Shown here in pieces: positions 29,861-37,820 of a DNA stretch of 64,000 bases (positions are counted from its first letter, which is position 1; each line of letters opens with the position of its first letter). The notes below the pieces were generated by a model. The model worked only from the letters and a program-made list of their open reading frames with translations, ran no database searches and was not told where the DNA came from. The position numbers were made by a program, and so were the translations under genes. The DNA comes from Desulfobacteraceae bacterium (GTDB taxonomy: Bacteria; Desulfobacterota; Desulfobacteria; Desulfobacterales; Desulfosalsimonadaceae), in contig JAABSH010000012.1 in NCBI GenBank assembly GCA_011390465.1, forward strand, positions 23,695-87,694, given 5' to 3'.

Positions 29861-31087
29861 ATGAAAAAAGTAATTACTGTGTTAATGGCATTGACCATGG
29901 TATTTGGTATTGCCGGAATCGTGTCTGCTGAGGCAATTGATGCGACGAACTGTGCCGGTGATGGTGGCAATCTTATCGTTCCGGGATGCGGCTTTCAACC
30001 AACAGAACAAGGGCCGCCCATGGATTGTGGACCTTTTGATTTTGAAGCAGACCGATGCACCGGCAAACAGGAAAATCGTGCCCTTTTCCCGGTTTGTGAG
30101 TGCGTTGAAGAAGGTTATTATGACGAATTATTGACAGATACGGAATATGGGATTCGCATGACCATTCTGGTGGACAAACATGACGGCCAGGGTCCCGTGG
30201 AAGGTGACAATTTTGTTTACTGGGCTGGAGAAGGCGATGCCGGCGGTGATGGCATAGCAGATCTTAACGATGGTATTGATGTGATGATTTTTGACCGGGA
30301 AGGTCAGGCTTGTGAAACAGACTCTTTAGGTAATTACACAGGCGCACCGCTTGCTTCTCCTGTTGAACCTAACGCCTTTGGGGCTTCCTTTGATGATTTT
30401 GATTTCAGACTGGCCAATGGCAATGCCGGTACACCGGATGCCTGTGCGAAACCGAATGATGATTGCGGAAACTGCGCTGATTTGTGGCGGGTGGTTGAAC
30501 TTGAACTTAAGGACACGGTTGAAGGGTTTTTGACCGAATCCGGCGACAGCAGCAACTGGGTCATTGACATTCCGGATATGTGGGCTGATTTACCGAACGC
30601 CCAGGCAGGTTGGACCGTGTACGTTGAAGTTTGCCTGAATCAGAGAGGCGATGCTGGTCAGGGCAGAGAAAATATGTGTGTTGACTGCAACTGTTGCTTC
30701 ATGCTTGAAGTGGGGACCCTGTGCTGTGACTCAGCTCCTTCAAGCTGCGAAGATATTCTGACCTTCCCCTACTTTCCGAGCAAAGATAATTTCTGGCTGG
30801 GAATGGCCATTACCAACACGGGCAGCGAGGAAGGCACGGCTACGATCACTATTTATGAAACTAATGGTGAAACAGCAACTATTACAGAAACAGTTGCCGC
30901 AAATTCAACAAAAATTATAACGGATTTCGCTGCCAACACAAGCGGTGGTGCTGTTCAGGCCTATGCGAAAGCGGTTTGTGAGTTCCCGGCATCCGGATTT
31001 GCCATGTTTGGCCAGGTGGGTGCAGGAGATGAATCGCTGGGCTACCTTGCTGAAAGATGCGGTACCTGCTCTTCATGTGATCACTAA
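29861..31087 (+). CDS. Cysteine-rich secreted protein of unknown function
   Basis: Signal peptide MKKVITVLMALTMVFGIAGIVSAEA; about 22 Cys including MCVDCNCCFM, TLCCDS and C-terminal RCGTCSSCDH; good SD (ggaggaa). Confidence 0.8.
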   Translation: MKKVITVLMALTMVFGIAGIVSAEAIDATNCAGDGGNLIVPGCGFQPTEQGPPMDCGPFDFEADRCTGKQENRALFPVCECVEEGYYDELLTDTEYGIRMTILVDKHDGQGPVEGDNFVYWAGEGDAGGDGIADLNDGIDVMIFDREGQACETDSLGNYTGAPLASPVEPNAFGASFDDFDFRLANGNAGTPDACAKPNDDCGNCADLWRVVELELKDTVEGFLTESGDSSNWVIDIPDMWADLPNAQAGWTVYVEVCLNQRGDAGQGRENMCVDCNCCFMLEVGTLCCDSAPSSCEDILTFPYFPSKDNFWLGMAITNTGSEEGTATITIYETNGETATITETVAANSTKIITDFAANTSGGAVQAYAKAVCEFPASGFAMFGQVGAGDESLGYLAERCGTCSSCDH

Positions 31088-31139
31088 TCGATTAAATGAA
31101 GTAAACTGATAATTAAAATAATTTCAGTAAAACAAAACC

Positions 31140-31175
31140 GGGGAAAGGGGGCAACTCCTTTCCCCGTTGTTTTTT
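31140..31175 (+). terminator. Rho-independent terminator
   Basis: cggggaaagg-ggcaact-cctttccccg followed by ttgtttttt. Confidence 0.85.
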
Positions 31176-31868
31176 ATGGTTGGCACCTTCAATTGGGGGC
31201 AAATATTGAAAACCTTATACCTGTTTATTATTATTTGCGGATTGGTTGTGGGAAGCGTATGGCCCTGCAGTGTTTCTGCCCACCGCCCATATGCGCCGGA
31301 ATTACCCATCGCGGTTAAGACCGAATTGATAGTCACCGATACCCATCACCACACTCAATTCTTCCGTACCATGATTCGCGTCACGCAAAAAACCGAAACC
31401 AATTTTAAAATCGGATTTTTCCCCTCGGACCAGGACGATGCTGCAGGCATGTTGGATTTCGATTTTTTAGGGACGATTTCCTGGAGTGGTGTCGGTCAGA
31501 CAGCGCCCACTTTCCATGCGAAAAATCTTTTTATTGTCTCTGGTGTAACCCTGCCCATTGATGTGCTTCCTGTCCAAATGATTATCAACGCAGGTACACC
31601 GCTTGAATATGAATTTACACAGATTGCCGGTGGGCGGAAGTTTTTCCGCAGAATTCAGATGACCGCAAGTCCTGTTAGTCGTGACGAAGCCCGTCAGGTC
31701 GGGTGGATTCTTTGTGACGACTGCTTTTGTGATGCTGTTGAGCTTCAAATGATCGTGGTGACGGATTTGCAGACTGGCGACCTGATCGTTAAGCAGCTTT
31801 GGGCTGCTGATGGTTGCTGGTGGCTTTACGAGCAGACCCCTTTGCGCCGTTCCTGGCGCGTTCAATAA
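31167..31868 (+). CDS. Secreted/periplasmic protein of unknown function
   Basis: N-terminal hydrophobic signal (LYLFIIICGLVVGSVWPCSVSA); start uncertain because the first ATG lies in the terminator region. Confidence 0.6.
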   Translation: MFFMVGTFNWGQILKTLYLFIIICGLVVGSVWPCSVSAHRPYAPELPIAVKTELIVTDTHHHTQFFRTMIRVTQKTETNFKIGFFPSDQDDAAGMLDFDFLGTISWSGVGQTAPTFHAKNLFIVSGVTLPIDVLPVQMIINAGTPLEYEFTQIAGGRKFFRRIQMTASPVSRDEARQVGWILCDDCFCDAVELQMIVVTDLQTGDLIVKQLWAADGCWWLYEQTPLRRSWRVQ

Positions 31869-31909
31869 ATTCAGTGACCCAATTTATCAAGGGAAATTTT
31901 ATCGTGTTT

Positions 31910-34399
31910 ATGCGTTTTCTATTTCTTTTCCTGTTTATTGTGGGGCAGCTTTTTTTTGCACAGCATAATTTTTGTTCAGCCCAACAATTTGTCAGCGCTG
32001 ACCCCGTGCCCTGGTCCGGCCACTGGTGGCCTTTTAGTCAAGGAAGTATTGGTACCGGTATTGGATACCGCGGTCATCCGTCCCCATTGGAAAAATATTT
32101 GCTTTTAACGACCGGGACAGAATCCGGCCCGGCACTCGACTGGTATCTGGAATATTATTATGATCCATTTGCTGATGACTGGTGGGGTCTGTGCCCGGCC
32201 TATGCCCGGTCCGCGGTAAAAGAAACATATTCTATATTACCGTCTGTTCATGACAATATCGTTTTTCGGGTGGGAGACAAAAAAGGACTGCTCGCTCTCT
32301 GCCACGATTCCAGGGGCGGTGTCATCTATACCACAGGCAATCCGGTGAATTTCCATTTTTGGCTTCTGGATTATATTCATGACCAGAAAAAAGCCTTTGC
32401 CGCGGATTTGATATTAGGAGAGGAAGTCTGGTATTTTCCGGTGTATGCCTATGAAATGACATCCGTTAGAAGCGGCCTTACGGAAAATGTTAATGTTGCT
32501 ATTTTGTATGCCGCCCACATGGGACCGGATTATATGGGAACCCAGGCGATGGAGGCAGGGCCGTATACTTACAGCCTTGATCTGGATGCTCAGGGTAATA
32601 TTGTCGGTGGCAGATGGACCGGGGACAGTGTTTTTAACCATCCTGAAACACTTTCTTATCCTGAATCCCCCGGATCGGAAAACCCTTACCTGAGCGCACA
32701 CGATTGTACCAAAATCAAACAAATTGCGCGGGCCAAAGATGATGAACTGGAATTGGCCGGGGAATCAATTGCCAGACTTCTGCCGGGCGCTTATCATCTG
32801 GTATTGCTGGACGAGGATGTTTACAGCATTGAGGGTGAGGCGGGCGATATTGTAAATCTTGATATTTTTCGGGAAAATGGATCCAATCAGGCAATGGATG
32901 TTGTCCTTGCGGATTCAGATGAGGTATTGATCTGGGAACACCTTTTTGAGAAAAGTGATGATCCTGAAGTTTTTGAATTTACGCTTGCCAACCCGCCTTA
33001 TACACTGAGGGTAACTCAGGAAAATTATGTGACGGATCCTAATATTTATTGTCTGACAATGGATTATCGCGGCGCCTATGACTGTATTATCCCCTATATC
33101 CCCAAAAACGGCCCCTGGTCCGGTTTTGCCGTGACCAACGCTTCGGTGCAAGAAACAGCTGAAGTGATGCTGGTGACACAGGATATGAATGGGATTCCTC
33201 TCCAGACCGTGTTTGGTCCTGATGTTCTTAAACCGGGCAAAAAGAATTTGTTTCACCTTTCAAGTCTACCAATACGGGAACATGAATTTTCCGGGACCGG
33301 CGGACTGAAACTGATTTCCAATCAACCTGTCAGCATGGTGAATCTGTTTGCGGATGACCAGGGGCCCATGGCCGGGTTTAACGTTGCCGGACTCACCGGA
33401 AACCGGATTATCATACCGGATATTTATGACAATGACCCTTGGGATCCGCAGTATATGACCGGTGCGGTGGTCAATGAAACATCCGGAAATATGGAAACGA
33501 CCTGGAATTTTTATTCGGAACAGGGCGATTTAATTGATTCGTTTTCTGAAAATCTGTCGCCTTACAAAAAAATTTATATTGAGCCTGGAAGTGCTCCTTT
33601 TTTTAACGTCCCGGATGGCGGCTGGATGGAGGTTCTTGCCTCTGATGTTTCGGCAGCACTTAGCGGATACTTTTATATCAGCAGCCAGAAAAATCAGCAA
33701 AAGATTCTTGAAACCAGCCATGCACTGCTGGTTTCAGATGAAACACTGTACATCCAGCATGTCACACTCCCTTCCGGCCCATGGCAGACCACATTGACCC
33801 TTATTAATCCGAATCCTTATAAAAACAGGGTGGTTGTGCATCCTTTAAGAACAGAGGGGATCAAGCCGGCGGATATGATTATGCTTTTGAATCCCTATGA
33901 AAAGCGGTTGATCTCTCTTAGTTTGGACTTTGGAACGGATATCAATCGTTCTGTTCTGGAAATTTCCGGCAGTGCCGCGCTGTGCGGGCATGTTTCTTAT
34001 GAGGGCAAAAGGGGGGATGCAGCTTTTTTGGAGATGCTTACAGATGATGATTTTAAGCCTGAACTCGTTTTGCCCCATACAGCATCCAACACGGATCGCT
34101 GGTGGACCGGGGTCGGGGTTTGCAATCCCAATTTCTATCCCGTGACCGCGTTGGTGATACCCTCTGACAAAAGCGGCGATCCCCTTATGTCAGAGGAGAC
34201 AGAACTGGTCCTTGCGCCTGGTGGTTATGAAATTTTTACAATTAAACAGATGTTTGGACCCATGGCTCAGGATATTGCGTTTTTGAAAATTTTTACGGAC
34301 CCGCTGGATTCAGGAAATATTGGCGGATTTTATCTTTATGGAAACAGGGAAACGCAGGATCTTAAGGCACAGAGCCAGGTGACCGGCGGGAATATGTAA
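31910..34399 (+). CDS. Large secreted protein with repeated beta-rich modules, unknown function
   Basis: Signal peptide MRFLFLFLFIVGQLFFAQHNFCSA from ATG 31910; ORF-track start 31814 overlaps the upstream gene. Confidence 0.75.
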   Translation: MRFLFLFLFIVGQLFFAQHNFCSAQQFVSADPVPWSGHWWPFSQGSIGTGIGYRGHPSPLEKYLLLTTGTESGPALDWYLEYYYDPFADDWWGLCPAYARSAVKETYSILPSVHDNIVFRVGDKKGLLALCHDSRGGVIYTTGNPVNFHFWLLDYIHDQKKAFAADLILGEEVWYFPVYAYEMTSVRSGLTENVNVAILYAAHMGPDYMGTQAMEAGPYTYSLDLDAQGNIVGGRWTGDSVFNHPETLSYPESPGSENPYLSAHDCTKIKQIARAKDDELELAGESIARLLPGAYHLVLLDEDVYSIEGEAGDIVNLDIFRENGSNQAMDVVLADSDEVLIWEHLFEKSDDPEVFEFTLANPPYTLRVTQENYVTDPNIYCLTMDYRGAYDCIIPYIPKNGPWSGFAVTNASVQETAEVMLVTQDMNGIPLQTVFGPDVLKPGKKNLFHLSSLPIREHEFSGTGGLKLISNQPVSMVNLFADDQGPMAGFNVAGLTGNRIIIPDIYDNDPWDPQYMTGAVVNETSGNMETTWNFYSEQGDLIDSFSENLSPYKKIYIEPGSAPFFNVPDGGWMEVLASDVSAALSGYFYISSQKNQQKILETSHALLVSDETLYIQHVTLPSGPWQTTLTLINPNPYKNRVVVHPLRTEGIKPADMIMLLNPYEKRLISLSLDFGTDINRSVLEISGSAALCGHVSYEGKRGDAAFLEMLTDDDFKPELVLPHTASNTDRWWTGVGVCNPNFYPVTALVIPSDKSGDPLMSEETELVLAPGGYEIFTIKQMFGPMAQDIAFLKIFTDPLDSGNIGGFYLYGNRETQDLKAQSQVTGGNM

Positions 34400-34433
34400 T
34401 ATTTACAAATAAAACAAAGGAAATTAGAAGAAG

Positions 34434-34871
34434 ATGAATCAGGTTGTTTCAAAATCGAATTTGTTTGCATTATTCATTGCGGTATTATTCATGACAGGTG
34501 GCTGTCAATCCTTTTTGTTTCAGCCAATTTCCGCGGAAGAGGCGATTGAAAATCGGGTCGTGGAAATGATGAGTGCGCGTGTGAATGGCGATTGGGGCAG
34601 AGTATATAAATATTTGTGCCCGGAATACAAAAATGCCGTTTCCAAAGAAAGTTTTATGGCCAAGCCAAGAAATATGTTATTCCGCAATTTTAATGTGGAG
34701 TCTGTCGAAATGGATTCTTCGGCTGAAAAAGCAACTGTCATTGTTTCGTATGACATGACGGTGATGAGTTATGAGGTTCCGGACCAGCGCGAGACTCAAA
34801 AATGGATAAGAAAAGGTGGAAACTGGTACTTTGTGATAAAGAATGTGTCACCTTTTGGGGGTGTTGATTAA
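34434..34871 (+). CDS. Small putative lipoprotein (NTF2-like fold possible)
   Basis: Lipobox-like MTGGC-QSF; single domain about 120 aa. Confidence 0.6.
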   Translation: MNQVVSKSNLFALFIAVLFMTGGCQSFLFQPISAEEAIENRVVEMMSARVNGDWGRVYKYLCPEYKNAVSKESFMAKPRNMLFRNFNVESVEMDSSAEKATVIVSYDMTVMSYEVPDQRETQKWIRKGGNWYFVIKNVSPFGGVD

Positions 34872-34928
34872 AATCAGCACAGTAGTAAGACGGGAGACCA
34901 AGCAGTCCTTATTGCAACTGGTTTTTAG

Positions 34929-34968
34929 GAAATAAAAAGAGCCGCCGAATGGCGGCTCTTTTTATTTC
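34929..34968. terminator. Bidirectional rho-independent terminator between convergent genes
   Basis: gaaataaaaagagccgcc-gaat-ggcggctctttttatttc, 18-bp perfect stem with T/A tracts on both sides. Confidence 0.9.
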
Positions 34969-34993
34969 TGGTGTGTTTAATGTTATAAAGAAA

Positions 34994-37570
34994 TTAATGC
35001 AAAGAAGAGATAAAGCATCCACTGCTGCCTCCGCCGCCTGTCCGTACACGGACATCTACTTCATCTGTATCTGTTTTTCCACTGTAGTCTGTGACGGTGA
35101 GAGAAAAAGAGAGGATGTCTTTATCGTTTATCTGGTCTGGGACGGTAAATTCAGGTTGTTTTGCCGAAGCATCTGACAGGGACACCGGCTCTCCCTGGGT
35201 CTGTTGCCAGAAATAATTTGCAATCCCGTCATCCGGATCAGAAGAACCGGAACCATCCAGAACAACTGTTCCCCCTTTTTTAACTTCCTGATCAATTCCC
35301 GCATTAGCGGTGGGTGCGATTTCTGATTTTCGGACCACAATTTTTACCTGGTCTGATCCGTAGAGACCTGTTGCATCAATGACTGTCAGTTCAAATATCA
35401 GCTGGGCGGTTTCTTCAGTAATAACCGGTGCGGTAAACCTGGGAGAAAAACTGGCTGCCCGTGATAATGTGACATCTGGACCACTGACCTGAATCCAATG
35501 GTATGATTGAACTTGGCCATCCGCATCAAAAGAAGCAGACCCGTCTAAAATAATTTTCCAGCCCTCGTAAACAGGGTTTTGATCCGTTCCGGCATCAGCC
35601 GTTGGCGGATCACCTGCATCATTCACGGTGACAGTCATTGTATCCACGCTCTGGGATCCGGAAGGATCTGTGACCGTCAATCGAAATTCAAGTGTCATGT
35701 TACCGGAAACAACTTCCGGGGCAGTAAAAGAGGGTTTTTTTTCTGTCGGGCTTGAAAGACGAACGTTAGCGCTTCCACCCACCTGGGTCCAGGCAAAATT
35801 GATGCTTTCCCTATCCGGATCATGAGAGCCGGATCCGTCTAGTTGAACCGGTTGGGTCTCAAGAACGGTCTGGTCAGGTCCAGCGTTTGCTACCGGCGGT
35901 GTGTTGTTTTGAGTGACAAGGATGGTAACCTCGGCAGAATCCGAAAGTCCGCCTTTATCTGTCACGGTCAGCCGGAAAATCAGTTCAGCCTCCGGTGTGT
36001 CAATATCCGGCGCAGAGAAACGGGCGATTTGAAATGTTGCGTCTTTTATGGTCACTGCCGGGCCGGAAGTCTGTTCCCACAACCAGGAATTGATACCGTC
36101 ATCCCGGTCCCAGGAGGCAGAGCCGTCTAAAGTAACAGTGGCTTTTTCCGGCGCGGATTGAAACGTACCCGCATCCGCCACCGGTTCCGAATTTGCCCAG
36201 GTGACGTTTATTTTGACGCTGTCTGTATCCTGATTGCCCTGGGTATCCGTTACCGTAAGGTAAATCATCAGGTCTTCACCGCCAGGATTTACGTAAGGAG
36301 TTGTTAAGAAAGGTTTTTGAGCATCAGAATTGTCAAATCTTACATCTTTATCACCGTCATAGAACCAGTTATAGGTCAGTGCGTCCTCTTTTGCCGTCTT
36401 GGAACCGGAGCCGTCCAACTGAACCTGAATGCTTTCCGCAGCCGTTGTATCGTCCCCAGCCAAGGCCATGGGCGGTAAGGAACATTCACAACTAAATTTG
36501 TCGTTTACTGTCTCATATCCGTTTTTGATCCAGGCATCAAGCCCGCCGGCCATGTGGTGGACGGCGGAGAATCCATTCTCGGCCATGAGAACAGCAGCAT
36601 AGCCGCTATTTTTTTCATCCTGGTCATAGAGGATAATCGAAAAATCTTCAAAACCGAGAAATCGTTCTATGTTTATGGTGCTGAAGACACCCTCCCACTC
36701 CGTATTTTCAGCACATAAAATGTGGCTGGCATTAAAATCAAGAGGATCACTGACATCCACCACAATAATGGCCGGATTTTCATCCAGCATTTTTTTGGCT
36801 TCTGCCGGGGTGATATCTGTCGGCTCATAAAGCGGCGGCGGCGGAACATCCACATGTGCATAACCGGAATCCGGGGCGCTGAAAGGACTGTCGCCATACT
36901 GGTTTTCAGCCCTGACCCAATAATAATAAACATTATCGCCATAAGTACGCGTGTCTGTGTATGTGGTGGCCGATGTGTTTGCAAGCCAGCTTTTTTCGCC
37001 CTGCCTTGAATCCGCCCAGTACACTGAATAAGAAGCTGCGCCTCCCGCAATATCCCATGTTATGAGGACTTTTTCTGTTTCCGTGCCGTCTGTTGCCAAA
37101 ACATTTTCCGGGGCTTGCGGAGGAGCTGCCACGGCTTCAAAATAAGCGGTTATTTCTCGTGGGTCATCGTAAGTCACATCATCATGTCCGTCATAAAGCA
37201 AAAATGTATTTGCGAAGGATATAAGACTGGATGTTTTATCCGTTCTCTCATCGAGATCTGATGGCCAGTAATTAAAATCCCAGTATCGGAATTGAAAGCC
37301 GTTTTTGGGTATGGCCGTCAGTGTAACAATTTCATTGCTGTGAAAGCAGGTATATGTTTCAGAAGGATAGGAGGTCGGTGTCTTGTAATCGCCTGACGAG
37401 CCCTGCAAGGTAATATTTCCGGCATTTTTAGGGCTGACATTCACGGTCAGCGGTGGGCCGCCTCAGGCTCCTTTTGCCGGCAGAGGATGGATAAGAATAC
37501 TTCCCAAAAGCATTAATGCTGCAAGAAAAAGAGGTAACACACGAGAAAAATTGTATAATTGGTTTTTCAT
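34994..37570 (-). CDS. Secreted multidomain protein (InlB-B-repeat-like, Fn3, rhodanese-like, 5 PKD-like repeats, CFI tail) with an in-frame UGA at codon 36
   Basis: ATG 37570 with SD ggag; MKNQLYNFSRVLPLFLAALMLLGSILIHPLPAKGA-[TGA]-GGPPLTVNVSPKNAGNITLQG...; ORF track shows only the part after the TGA, from a GTG at 37444. Confidence 0.7.
37428..37465 (-). promoter_or_regulatory. Candidate bacterial SECIS-like hairpin immediately 3' of the in-frame UGA
   Basis: Minus strand TGA-GGCGGCCCACC-GCTGAC-CGTGAAT-GTCAGC: 11 nt to the stem, 17 nt to the loop, G at loop position 2. Confidence 0.4.
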
Positions 37571-37820
37571 TAAAATCTCCATTTTTATGTTTTATTTGAG
37601 GATAAGTATTTGATTTTTTATCGTATAGGGTATTAACTTCTTTTTTCAGTATATTGATTCACATTGTGTCGCGTGCTGAAGTTTGTAAAGAAAGGCTTAT
37701 GTCTGTCACGCATAAAATTATCGAAAACCTATCACAATGTGACAGTTAGTCAATAAAAAAATGTTTGCCATTGAGCGATGACAGAATTGTGTCCACTGAG
37801 CCGTTCCAAAGAGATGCGTA

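Noticed and set aside
37444-37446. GTG as the real start of the PKD surface protein (ordinary gene, no UGA involvement)
   Set aside because: It would remove the signal peptide from an extracellular-type protein, while an SD-ATG-signal peptide sits upstream in the same frame; still possible if the gene is degenerate, so kept as the alternative to Sec.
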